From Azolla caroliniana (taxonomy: Eukaryota; Polypodiophyta), in the NCBI GenBank assembly GCA_043228905.1, contig JBHGNT010000002.1, forward strand, positions 27,962,001 through 28,026,000: a stretch of DNA of 64,000 bases. Direction: 5' to 3'. A program made the position numbers and the translations under genes. Below, piece by piece: positions 33,801-44,702 of this stretch. Every line of letters starts with the position of its first letter. Position 1 is the first letter of the stretch. The notes under the pieces are model-generated. The model was not told the DNA's origin. It did no database searches and saw only the letters and a program-made list of their open reading frames with translations.

Positions 33801-36174
33801 AGATGGTCAATGGCCCGACCTCTTCCAGGGGCAGCTCGTCTAATCAAGCATTTCCATGATCATAAGATACCCATGGCTTTGGCTTCCAACTCTTTGAAGG
33901 CTAACATCCTTGATAAATTGAAATATCACCCTGGTTCAACTTTTTCTCGTTATCTCTTATCTGGTTTTCGTTTAATGATTTTTTGTGAGTATCAGGAGAT
34001 GAGTTGGAAATGAAATGCCTTTCAGGTTGGACAGAATATTTTGCTGTGATTGTTGGCAGTGATATGGTGAAACAAACAAAGCCTGCACCAGAAATGTAAG
34101 AACCAGATATAATAAACCAAATACAAAATCACCAAGTCTAGTACCAGAATACATGTAACCATACGCGTAGTCATAAAATCTCCAGCCAGAAATAGATTTA
34201 CTCAGTAATATGGAAGCATAAATTCGGGTACCAGAAACACATTTAACCCTATACATGATTATGAAATTTTATACCAGAAATAGATTCAATCATATACATT
34301 ATCATAATGAAGAAATAGTATGTCATGATCTATTAAAAACCTCCTTTTGTACTGCACAGATATACAACAGCAGCAAAACTACTAGGCGTAGAACCAGAGA
34401 GTTGTCTTGTCATTGAGGATTCACCGTAAACTTTTCTTTTTATTTATTTATTGAAGAAGATAGTAAGGCTAGAACTATGTAAGCTACAAATGTATTAACT
34501 CCTTTAGCTGCAGCCCTGGCGTTATTGCGGGAAAGGCAGCTGGGATGCAGGTAGTCGCGATTCCATCTCTGCCTAAGAAAGAGGCTCATGACAAATACAG
34601 TTCAGCTGATTGTATTCTTAGCTCTCTTCTAGATTTCAAGCCTGAGACTTGGGGTTTTGCACCTTTTCAAGATTGTAAGTTCTTAATCCTGCATCCTACT
34701 CCTACTTACTAGTCTAGCATTTTTCTTTTTAAATACTGAACTGGTGTCATAATTTGTGCTATTGCTATCTTTAAATTCTCAAACTTTACCCTCTGCCAAC
34801 ACAAATTCCTTAAAGAAGGTCATATCTTCATTTCACATATATAAATGAATTGAAATTTTGTTGTGATAAAAGCTGCTGCTGAATAAAATGGATGAAATTT
34901 TGTTTTAAAGTAAAAACATACCATTAACTAAAATGATTGAAAATTGGATAATAGAAACACACTTCTCAAATATTATGAACAGCACAAACATTTCATTACG
35001 CACATGTTTGATATGTTCAAACATATATACAAACTTCAAAAACTATTCATGCTACATGATAACAATTCTATGATGAGCAAATGAATTTGTTTTGTCCATT
35101 CTCCACAGGGGTATGTGATGCTCTTCCTATCGAGCCATGGTATGTGGCTGGCCCAGTTATCAAGGGATATGGCCGTGGTTCAAAGGTCTTAGGAATACCA
35201 ACTGGTATGTTCACATCAAATTTCGTGATTGTGGTTATGTTATTTCCAAGCCTAGTTATTAGAGGAATTTTGATTAATATTAATCTCCAAAATGGGTTTG
35301 CAGCTAATCTACCAACATCATCGTTTTCAACCATCCTTTCAGACTATGTTTGTGGCATTTATCTTGGGTGGGCTGGCCTCTCTAACCGAGGAGTTTTTAA
35401 AATGGTGATGAGTGTGGGTTGGAATCCTTATTTCGACAATTCAGAGAAAACAGTTGTGAGGCCTTAGTACCTACCTATTATGAGGAGTTTGATGAGTTAT
35501 ACTCCTTAAGAATTATGCACATTGTTAAGAAATGTAAAACCATTCCTAATTGTTCCAAAACCAATTATCCTTCCTTCTCTTACTACAGGATGGGCTAATC
35601 CATAGCAGCATCATCGTAATGTTTTCATTTTTGGCTGTTTTCGAACTGTCTTTTGGTGGTTTTTTAAATCCTTTATGTTTTTGGTTCTCCCATATATGTA
35701 CTCATGTTTCTGAACCTCAATCATTTTCTCACTTAAGCTTCCTCATCTCATTTCTCTCATCATATCATGCCATCAGTATTTCAATGTTATAAGAGATTTT
35801 AGATCTAATTCGAGTACTTTTAATTCAAAGCAAGAAAATGAAAGCATTACATTTTCTTTATTTCTTTTTTCAGGAGCCTTGGTTGCTGCATGAATTTTCA
35901 GAAGATTTCTATGGTGAGGAGCTCCGGTTGGTTGTGGTTGGCTACATTCGTCCTGAGGTATTTAATAAGCATTTGGTTGGCTATTTAAAACGTTTTACAT
36001 CACATTATAAGTATTTTTTTTTTATGTCAGGCAAATTTTCCTTCACTGGAAGCTCTTGTTGAGAGAATCCATGAGGATGGGCGCATTGCCCAACGTGCTT
36101 TGGAGGTTTCTCCATACTCGGAATACCAAAATGACCCATCGTTGGTCACATCAGGAAACCGTGGAGAAAATTAA
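30803..36174 (+). CDS. FMN/FHY: Bifunctional FMN hydrolase / riboflavin kinase
   Basis: Ten exons: 30803-30860, 33348-33534, 33803-33933, 34026-34095, 34360-34425, 34514-34674, 35109-35204, 35304-35455, 35874-35957, 36031-36174. All are in phase, encoding 382 residues, the usual length of the plant enzyme. Residues 1-220 form a HAD phosphatase domain: FDLDGT with Asp11 and Asp13 (motif I), ALASNS with Ser110 (II), QTKPAP with Lys144 (III), IEDSPPG with Asp169 (IV). Residues 235-365 form a riboflavin kinase domain: GRGSKVLGIPTANLP with the PTAN box (255-258) and catalytic Glu308 in TVEPWLLHEF, then DFYGEEL. The enzyme makes FMN from riboflavin with ATP and can also hydrolyse FMN back. No transit peptide is obvious. 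Intron 1 is 2.49 kb. All key residues are intact. Confidence 0.95.
30861..33347. other. Long first intron of the FMN hydrolase/riboflavin kinase gene
   Basis: 2,487 bp. Contains a short (AC)n run at 31138-31157. The stretch 31800-33000 is less AT-rich than other introns here and gives interrupted frames on the minus strand; it may be a decayed transposon coding region, but I could not name the family. Confidence 0.4.
34080..34300. repeat. Exon-edge-derived repeat in intron 4 of the FMN hydrolase gene
   Basis: accagaaat words recur about every 45-60 bp (near 34087, 34144, 34184, 34230, 34274), often as (t)accagaaatagatt followed by ca/ta-rich sequence. The first copy spans the exon 4 donor itself (caccagaaat/gtaag), so the array seems to have grown from the exon edge. 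Confidence 0.6.
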
Positions 36175-36472
36175 CCCATTTGTATTTAGTATCTGAATTT
36201 AACTTCCAATATGTGTAATTTGATATTTGTAGCATTTACTTTGCATCTATTATTAGAGCAGCTGTAGGAAAAATATATTTAAATCACAAAAAAAAATCCA
36301 TTTTATTATTTGATATGGACAAATGTAAAATAATGAGACCAAATTTTTATATCTGTGCTCATCAGCCTTGTTCCAGGGATGTGTTTGATTTGTACATCAG
36401 TTGAAGATTGAAATTGCAATGGATTTCCAAGTTGTTGTGAAGTAGGTATGTATTGATGATCTCCTTGTCTAT

Positions 36473-36842
36473 TTAAAATATTAGCTTTGGTACATTTTTT
36501 ATAGAACTACGTGCATTCAGAATCCCAACTCTTCCATCTTGGATTTCTTTCTCCTTGCTGTTCATCTTTAAACTTAGTTCTCCTTTGATGTTGACATCGT
36601 CGTTTAATTTTGCATTTTGTATTTCCTTGTCTGTATCCTTAGGCATCCCATTGTTTGTCAACGTGCTTGATTGATTTGATTGTTCATGTTTGGAAGCAAA
36701 ATAAGCATTCTTAGCAACAATATATCTCTCGAATGCTCTAAGGAGAAGCTTTGGAATCAAGATGCAAAATATATTTATATTGCAATGTATAAAGTTGGCC
36801 ACGACTAAGCACCTCCCAAACAATACCCATAGAGCATCCTGT
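36473..36842 (-). other. Possible terminal exon of an unrecognised gene
   Basis: A minus-strand frame of about 120 codons opens directly after a good acceptor (tttgtttacag at about 36853-36843). It reads DALWVLFGRCLVVANF, a hydrophobic stretch, then YIVAKNAYFASKHEQ and a polar Lys/Asn/Asp-rich tail to a stop. I do not recognise it and found no upstream partner exon, so it may be a fragment or chance frame. Confidence 0.2.
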
Positions 36843-37258
36843 AAACAAACAATCCAATGAATTGAAATGTACTTATTGCCTCAAAAAGAATTCAGTGGGC
36901 TTGTTAGAGAAGGGTCCCTAAATGTCTCCCCACTTTGGCCACCCATATAAGGGTATAGTCAAATGAAGACGCGGAAACCAAGTGTCATCCGTTTCATGTG
37001 GATATTGAAGTAACAATGCACCCTTCATAGAGTAAGTCAATCAACAACAAAGTATAATGCAAACCTCAACTTTGCTTACTACAACAACTAATGTTTACAC
37101 ATAAATGAATGAAGTGCTAAAAACTTTCTCAAGGTTATGTTTTCGAGTTGAGTTTTTTTTTGTTTTTTAAATGAAGACGGACAAATGCTACTGTATTGCT
37201 AAAATATCCCTTAAACTATTGATATTGCCAAAATACCGGTGCCCTCTTTTCCTCAAAT

Positions 37259-37274
37259 CCCCCCCCCCCCCCCC
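37259..37274. repeat. Poly(C) homopolymer
   Basis: Sixteen consecutive C, unusual in this AT-rich setting; lengths of such tracts are prone to sequencing error. Confidence 0.85.
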
Positions 37275-38095
37275 TCTTTGGGAAAACACATTGTTATATT
37301 AATTGGAGGTGAAAAACGAGATATTGGTAATATAATTTAGTGTGCCCAATACATGGATAATGGCATATGTTGAAGCACGAATAGATACAGGAAGAACACC
37401 CTACCTAGAACAAAATCTCCACTTGACCCAACAAACATAATTGTCAAATCAATACTCTTTTCATATTATGAAAGTGGGGGATTTATGCCAATAGGCAACA
37501 CATGTTGTACAACTAAAGAGAGATTAATGTTTCAATGTGATGAAGTTGTGAATAAAAGTATATGTTGTCATTACCACTTCCATTGTGACACTTGTCAAGG
37601 ATGCTTCAAAACTATAGTTGTAATCTTTTAAATAATTCAAAGCATGAAAGTGATTATTTGAATGTTGCATGCTTATCTCTTTCATTATAACACAATACAT
37701 TCATTAAAGGCACAACTAGCAATTTCAATTGTATAAGTCTTTGATGCAAATCGACAATAAATGTAGTGTTGCTATTTCAAATATGTTCCCAACTAATCAT
37801 TATTTATAAAATGTTAATGCGAGACTCCCAAACAAAATATAATCACAAGGATATCATGAGGCTTGGTGTCGTGATGATGTGGTAGGGTCTACAATATCAA
37901 TTAGAGATATATATACTTTATTAGGAAAGAGGTTCTTTTATGTTCAAACTCATGAGTTTGTATATAATACATGCAAGGAATACGATGTTGAATATAGGCT
38001 CACAATAGGTTCTAGCCAAATTTCTTTACATTATGTAGATTTTTACTTTCTACAACCAAGGTCTATAATGGACATTATGCATGACATAATGAAGC

Positions 38096-38863
38096 TTATA
38101 TTTTTAGTTTTGGTTGAAAATGTGTGCAAAAGCACATAAACAATGACAATAATATTGATGATACCTGGGAGTATTGGTGAAGAGAGAAGGCTTGAAGCAT
38201 CCAATTGGTTAGAGAAAAGACGCAACGAGTGGTGTAGAGGAGTGTTAGGATGACACGGACCGGGGGCGAGAAGCGAGGGTATTGGCTTATCACTAGCTCA
38301 CTCAACAATTGTGATGCCGATAGAAACAAGTGTGGTGTGGCAGCACGTGCAGGATCGGGATTCCCACGTGAGAACCCTCCCAAAGCAAATGCTAGAGGAA
38401 GAAAGAAACTCAACAATGTTCCCACCACAATGTACGCTTGTCGCCATGTGCCCTTCCTTGTTTCATGTGATTTTTGCAATGTTATATGAGTCATCGGATA
38501 TGCTGGGAATGCACAACGACATGACAACAAAAATATGTATATTGTAACAAACACCACAAATAATGCATCTTCCAAAGGAACAAGCCCACTTGCCACAAAC
38601 ACAATAATGAATGCCCCTAGTTGCACTTCAATCGAGCCTCTTGATCCTATCATTTCTTTCAGCATCATTGTCGCCTCTTCGTCATCCTCATCCACAGTCG
38701 TTGATCTTACCCTTATCCATGGCTCGATTGACTTCATCCATGGCCATGCAAGGACCCTACCAACCTTTCCCAATAAATCATGTCCTCTTGTTGTTGTTCT
38801 TCGATTGGCCATCCTATTGCTCCTATTCTTTTTGCTCTTTGTGTTTATCACAATCCGTTTCAT
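38096..38863 (-). CDS. DUF7733-like multi-pass membrane protein, possibly C-terminally truncated
   Basis: Single-exon frame of 255 residues from the ATG at 38863 (an internal ATG 17 codons on, MANRRTTTRG, is an alternative). After a basic N-terminus come hydrophobic segments around 83-118 (GAFIIVFVASGLVPLEDALF...IYIFLLS) and 143-163 (VVGTLLSFFLPLAFALGG). A conserved block then reads ARAATPHLFLSASQLLSELV, and further on PPVRVILTLLYTTRCVF. This order matches an uncharacterised plant membrane protein family (DUF7733). In family members I remember, the C-terminus continues with a further hydrophobic hairpin ending in a LLPVYLP-type motif. Here it is replaced by a short unrelated hydrophobic tail, so the gene may be truncated or rearranged. 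Function unknown. Confidence 0.65.
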   Translation of the reverse strand: MKRIVINTKSKKNRSNRMANRRTTTRGHDLLGKVGRVLAWPWMKSIEPWIRVRSTTVDEDDEEATMMLKEMIGSRGSIEVQLGAFIIVFVASGLVPLEDALFVVFVTIYIFLLSCRCAFPAYPMTHITLQKSHETRKGTWRQAYIVVGTLLSFFLPLAFALGGFSRGNPDPARAATPHLFLSASQLLSELVISQYPRFSPPVRVILTLLYTTRCVFSLTNWMLQAFSLHQYSQVSSILLSLFMCFCTHFQPKLKI

Positions 38864-39634
38864 TCCTTATATGTATCCCCTATGTGTTGTGCTTTGCTTC
38901 CTTTCCCCACCAACATCCCTCAAGGAGAATATCCTCATTCCTACCTTGCATTTCAAGAAATATATACTATACACTTCAAGATGGGTTTTGTAAGAAAAGG
39001 ATTAAATGTTAAATGAAAACACTACTTGTGTGATACATGTAACTTGTAAGGACATAATTGCACGAATGGCCAAATAAAACCCCAACTTTATCCTAGCATT
39101 TACACTTCTTTATTTTGAAGCTAATTATACCCTATAATGAATGTCCAAAAGCTAGCTTGCAACTAGACATTGTCACTAAAGCTATTCTTTAGGTAGCCTA
39201 GTAAAGTGAGTAATTTTCATGTAAAAGTGGATCATGTCGGGTGTGTGCACCATAGCGGGTAGCATTTCGACATTTGCATTCCACACTATTATAACCGATT
39301 CTTGAAAACGAACTAGAAACATTGTGTATGTAATGTTCGACATAGTTTATTTCATACTTAGATGTACATTTTAGGCATGTCCCAACCCCAATTGCAAGAA
39401 CAATTAAGCCATATAAATATTTTTTTAGCAAAAACAGGCTCATTGCACTCTACTAAACCACATATAAAATAGTAAGGTTCCATGCCCTAGAATCTCTATT
39501 TCACTCCTTTTTTGTTCAGTAACGATCCCAACAGTTACATATATTTTATGTTTTTTTTGTTGGTTTTTCTTGATAAAAAGAATATAGCATAATTATATTA
39601 ATCCATAGGAATTTTGACATTTGGCCATATGAAA

Positions 39635-39815
39635 ATATATTTGTATCCTTTTCTAGCGTGTGTGTATTTGAGATGCTTTGGGAAGCGTTAAATTGTGTCT
39701 CAAATATATTTGTTTCCTTTTAAGTTGTGTGTCTTGGAGATGCTTTGGGAAGTGTTAAATTGCGTCTCAAATATATTTGTTTCCTTTTAAGTTCTGTCTT
39801 TGAGATACTTTAGGA
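39635..39815. repeat. Tandem repeat, ~67-bp unit, nearly three copies
   Basis: The unit reads (ctc)aaatatatttgt(t/a)tcctttt, then agttgtgtgt, gagatgctttgggaag and gttaaatt(g)tgtct. Copies begin near 39635, 39700 and 39767; the last is partial. Confidence 0.85.
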
Positions 39816-40523
39816 CCCAACATTTTCTTAACACCTTAGCAACATGCAAGGATCCCAAAATATAAAATACCTATTAATAATTCAGTAGGACTCCTTTAAA
39901 GAATCCATAGCGCAAACACACAACTTGGTCGCTCTTATGACAATGCTAACCTTTTCCATTAATCTGAGGACACCTATATAGACAAAGTAAAGGTGACATG
40001 TTTTAAAGGTGAGTATTACATCACAATATCCTTGCGGTATTTCAGCAATCACACTATGGGATTTGCCCCTTTAGTCCAAATCACTACACACAAGCTTCTT
40101 CAAGGCCAATTTTGGTGGCCCACACATTTGAAGCACAACCTTGTGTCTCACTAATAGCTAATATGTCAAGAAAGTATAGTGCATGTTCACTCAAAGTCAG
40201 AAATTAGAATATTGATTGTGCAGGTATATATGCAGCCCTTAAGATATGGAAACATTTGCTTACCCTCAACGAGAACAAAACATGTTATACAATTCTAATT
40301 GTATAACGGCACTTGAACTAATAGAACACAAGGAAATCTAACTTTTGTGTTTTGTTCAACCTCTAGATCCCAAACTTTCCCTATAGTGCAACCCTATTCA
40401 ATACACACCATGGGATTAGAAATGTGGACAACCAAACTCAAAGACTTCAACATACTTTACATGTGTCATGTGTATTTGTATAATTCATGTTTGCATCATC
40501 TCAATGGCATCACTAGGCCTAAT

Positions 40524-40579
40524 TGTGTGTGTGTGTGTGTGTGTGTGTGCGTGCGTGCGTGAGAGAGAGAGAGAGAGAG
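40524..40579. repeat. Compound (GT)n-(GCGT)n-(GA)n microsatellite
   Basis: A GT run, then gcgtgcgtgcgt, then a pure GA run. Confidence 0.95.
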
Positions 40580-40807
40580 CTTCTATGGCCAATCACAAAA
40601 ATCATGCATATCAACAGTTGTGAACACCATAGCTCCGAAGAAATGTGTACAACCTATCGTTTATTAGTGCGAATGTGCTTCTTTCATCAGAAAGGCAAAG
40701 AGTGCTGTGAAGAATGCAAAAAGGTGTGTGCGCGCTTGGCATTCTCAAGAAGAAGAGTAAAACGTTTAGAAATTCCCCTCGAGAATTAAAGACGAGGCAA
40801 AAATGGT

Positions 40808-40880
40808 CACGCCCGGTGGGACTCGAACCCACAATCCCTTGATTAGAAGTCAAGTGCCTTATCCATTAGGCCACGGGCGC
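40808..40880 (-). tRNA. trnR-TCT: tRNA-Arg (anticodon TCT)
   Basis: The minus strand reads a 73-nt cloverleaf. The acceptor GCGCCCG pairs with CGGGCGT (a G-T pair at the end), followed by discriminator G. The D arm has TGGCCTAATGGATAAGG (A box). The anticodon stem CTTGA/TCAAG encloses CTTCTAA, giving anticodon TCT, and the T arm has GTGGGTTCGAGTCCCAC (B box). It reads AGA codons. No intron. Confidence 0.96.
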
Positions 40881-41842
40881 TGAATAATGTGTAAATGTTG
40901 TTATGATAACTATATAAAGTCTGACTTTTACCATTCAGTATGATGCAAACTTCAATACCACCCAAAACATTACCAATACTCTTATCGGAATATAATTATC
41001 AGCAGAGTTGGGCATCAAGCTCTAAGGCATTAAAGGAAGTTTCACATCAACCATTCAAGAAACCTTCACTTCGGTACCTAAATTATATAGTTTTAAGAAT
41101 GCTCATGCACAATAAATGCCTATTATTTCTATGGATTATATCCAAATACATTTCCCTTCTACATGAACTGTATTATGCGGTTATTCTAGGTGATCCACAA
41201 CTACCAACATCTATGTCACGAAACCTTGTATTTGAATATCTTCTATCTATGCCATTTTGAATGTTGATAAAAAACCTTGAAGTGCATAATGTTGATTATC
41301 TCTTCATACAATTTGTTGAGGGAATAAACAATTGTGATCTTCACAAGTTTAGAATCCTTATTATGGCAAACCATCATCTCCCAAATACCCCTGGTGGCTC
41401 TAATATATCAATAAGTTCTTAATTAGAATTAATCAGATTCATAAACAGAATAAGCTTACAATTAGTGCTAATGCATGATATGATGCCCAGTTATTATCAA
41501 CTCTGTTCATATTGCAGTACTCCAAAAACAATTAAGAACACGTTTACATCCCTTTTATTATATTTTTAAATACATGTAAGTTCAAATAGTACCAGTACAA
41601 ACTGTATCATTGCATTAACTGTAGAAATTTGTGAATAGCAGAAACAAGGATATGTTTTTGGATAAAGTTCTGCAAGATGTGATGCAAATAGAATACGCAA
41701 GGAAAACCTTAGGACAAACATTTTTTGTTTATTAACTTCCCATGTTTGAAAAATATATCATACATCATTCATCACTATAACAGGTTGTAAGTGTACAAAT
41801 AACTGCCTATTACACCCAAAGAAGTGGGCATAAAAGTGAAAA
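40881..41842. other. Spacer and 3' flank of the VPS60 gene
   Basis: No gene recognised; AT-rich. The minus-strand 3' UTR of the VPS60 gene must lie in the last few hundred bases. Confidence 0.45.
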
Positions 41843-44690
41843 TTAGGATCGCAGAGAGGCTCTTGGAACAGCCGGCAGCCCAAACTCGTCAGCAACCTAA
41901 AAAAACAAAAAACAAAATTAACGTTTGGTTATTTGTAAAGGAACCTGGCATGCATTTGTTTATGATGTTAAACAAATGCATGCCAGGTATATACATCTAG
42001 AAATGCATGTATTGGAACTATCTTAACCACATTGCTACTGCAGACTTGTCGCTGATATATAAGTCGGTATAAATATACATATAGAAATTGTATGCATTCA
42101 CAATAGTAAACAGGTTTTCTTTCAATCACCATCTCAGGTTATTGAGCTATGAATGCATAAAGATATGTATAAATAAATGTACATGTAGAAATTGCGTACA
42201 TCGACAAGATTTTGTCAAAGTCACTATGAGATTGTTGAGCCGTAAATTTGTAAAGATAGCTAAAAGTATACATGATGGAAATGTACGTGTGCATGATATC
42301 AACCAGATTTTATTTAGATCATTACTTGAGATGGAGCTGTAGATATATAGACCCAGGCATAAACATACAAATAGAAATATACATAACGAGGCACGACATA
42401 TATAGCTTTAGCATGTAAGGGACAAACATATAACGAGACATTTACATTATGCACAGCATTTATCATATTACATAATGACGCAAGGAGCCAATATATAAAA
42501 ATATTTACATAACAGTATCTGACTCATACCTGAGCTTGTGCATGTCCAGCAGGCACAGGAGGTAAGTTAAGTTCTGTATCATGTTCAGGTTCTTTATCTG
42601 GCTGAAGATAAGAAGGAATTTCTGAAGCCTCTGTTTCTGTACCCATGTCAGCTTCTAATGCATCCAACTCTAATAACATTAAAAACAAAATGTAAGCACA
42701 AGAGATCTAGAATAAGTATTGTTAGTATCTTGTCTCCTGTGATCGCATGACTTTTGGAATGATTATCAAAAGATACCTCCTAAAAGCTCATCCTCGTCGA
42801 TATCATCAGGAACATTATAGCTTCTTCCAAGCGACTCTTGAATTTCATTACTTATATCCATGAGATCCATCATCTCATCTTGTAAGTTCTGTTATTCCCA
42901 AACATATGTTATATTATGATCACCAAAAGAAGGATTAGGTTGTATGGCATGAAAATAGGTAATGGAACTCCTTACATCAATATCTTCGATTTTCAATGTT
43001 TTCATAGTCCCCTTCAAGTCTTTATTGGCTACTTTCATTGCTGCCAGCTGCAATAAAAGATCTCTTTTAAGAGAAAGATTCGGTAATTCGGGGTGCTATG
43101 TGTATTAAAGCTTTAATGACGTGAGACATGAATCCAGTTTCTGAAGGATAAGCAGAATATTCTCACAGTTTGCTGGGCATCTTTGATGCCCTCTGTAGCA
43201 AAAGCCACTTGATCAAGGTTGAAGGTTTGATTATATAGCATATCTCTTTGCCCTTCATACCTGAAAAAAGAATTATCTACGTTTTAAACAAAACCATATT
43301 TCTTTAATAGAGATGATACAGCAAAGTAGAAACACAAATACAACCAATACTGGCGCTTACATTCTCTTCTGCTTTAAGACCCGCATCGCACGGGCTTTTA
43401 CAGCCTCTTGAGCAGGGCCTGGCCTGGTCTTCTTAATTTGTTCTTTGTACTTTACAAGTTCCATATCAAGTTTCTTGATCTTCTCATCAACGGACTCACC
43501 TCGCTTTCCAATCTGTATGACATCCTCAGGTATTGATACCGAAATATGTGACAAGCAAAAAACAAGCATACACATAATCCCTCAGTTTTTTGGTTTTACT
43601 ATTACACTGGGTTCCAAATGGGTTGACAATGCACAATGTTAGTAACACAAAAATTGTGCACAATTTGTTTGGATCCCTAATAGACATGGCTCATAACTTG
43701 AAAGGTTTCTTGTGTAGGTGGCGAAAATCAGCTTGGTGAAAATTTTAGGCTTAGGTTTCCCACTTCTAAAACTAATTAACAGCAGTAAAAATGTTATGAG
43801 AAGTTTCCCTTCGAAGGCAAATAAACAAGAAAGCATACGAAATTTTTCCCTGTGACAACATTTGATAAACAAATAGTTGATGCACATTGATCAACTGCAT
43901 AACATATACCAAAAGGAAAAGAGAGATACATGAAACTCTTTTCATCATCTAAATAAACATGAGATTGTTCTTGAACCACTTCTCTTGCTGAAGGAATCAG
44001 AGGTGGCAGGTTTCTCCTGGAGATGAGTTGGACCACATTGGGGACGCATGCAATGCATGAGATCACTGTCTTCTTATTCTCGCCTTACCCATGATCACAT
44101 CATATTGAAAAGGCACTTGCTATTCAGAAAATTATTGCCTTATCATTCTAACCTTGCACACGATGACATCATGTATGAGGAAGAGTCTCAAGGGCTGGAG
44201 GTTGATAGTAGAAGCCTATGTCACAACCTATAGTGTTCAACACCTATTTGCAGTGCTTTTGACATTTGACTAACACACAAAATACCACAAGTTTATGTCA
44301 GAATACTAAATTTCAGATTAGTTGCATGTACTAAATGCATAGAGTCTAAAACAGCGCAAGTTGTAATGCTGACTTGGTGATGTCCAAATTCACACAATTT
44401 CTGTTATACAATAAATCTGCAAACTTTTTATGGAGAGATTTAAAATCTACGTCCTTAATGAACGTTTTCCCAACAGCATACATAGGAATAGGAATTCATG
44501 ACATAAACAAAAGAAAAACTCCTACAAGGAAAGGATCTCTGCACCATGTAAAATTACCAATAGTGTCTAATAGTCATAAACTGCTTAACAAAGCAGCATG
44601 CACAAGAAATAGCTGTATTACCCTTTCAGTAGTTTCTGCTACAGTGGGAACAGGCGCCTTCTCTTTCTTGACTCCAAACACGCGCTTCAT
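41843..44690 (-). CDS. VPS60: VPS60 / CHMP5-type ESCRT-III protein
   Basis: Seven coding exons on the minus strand: 44690-44622, 43512-43361, 43260-43167, 43047-42976, 42888-42777, 42669-42530, 41896-41843. All are GT-AG and in phase, encoding 230 residues. The N-terminus MKRVFGVKKEKAPVP and the block KRGESVDEKIKKLD ... KKTRPGPAQEAVKARAMRVL are signatures of VPS60/CHMP5. Next come QTFNLDQVAFATEGIKDAQQ, then DLQDEMMDLMDISNEIQE-type sequence and the acidic DDIDEDELLGELDALEADMG region. The end is ADEFGLPAVPRASLRS. Snf7-family proteins polymerise on endosomal membranes; VPS60 works late with LIP5 and VPS4 in multivesicular body sorting. The final intron contains a perfect hairpin and a tandem repeat. 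A splice acceptor (tattgatacag) just before the ATG indicates a 5'-UTR intron. Confidence 0.95.
41943..41988. repeat. Perfect 20-bp inverted repeat with 6-nt loop
   Basis: The arm 41943-41962 (acctggcatg/catttgttta) is the exact reverse complement of 41969-41988, with loop tgatgt. It sits in the last VPS60 intron, about 46 bp from the acceptor of the final exon. Confidence 0.95.
42030..42400. repeat. Degenerate ~90-bp tandem repeat in the last VPS60 intron
   Basis: About four units carry (c)agattttatttagatca / aagattttgtcaaagtca-type sequence, gagattgttgagc, taaagata and tatacatatagaaattg. Units start near 42040, 42130, 42215 and 42310. They occupy much of the 633-bp intron. Confidence 0.6.
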
Positions 44691-44702
44691 TGTGATTTTT
44701 CT

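Larger units (their letters stand above)
36175..38095. other. Intergenic, one possible exon
   Basis: Apart from the candidate exon at 36473-36842 no gene is recognised. A 16-bp poly(C) tract lies at 37259-37274. The rest is AT-rich. Confidence 0.4.
38864..40807. other. Intergenic, no gene recognised
   Basis: AT-rich. Contains a three-unit tandem repeat at 39635-39815 and a compound GT/GC/GA microsatellite at 40524-40579. Short frames show no known domain. Confidence 0.5.

Noticed and set aside
38250-39016. Plus-strand frames of 78-152 codons
   Set aside because: They overlap the DUF7733-like gene on the opposite strand, which has the family pattern; these have none.
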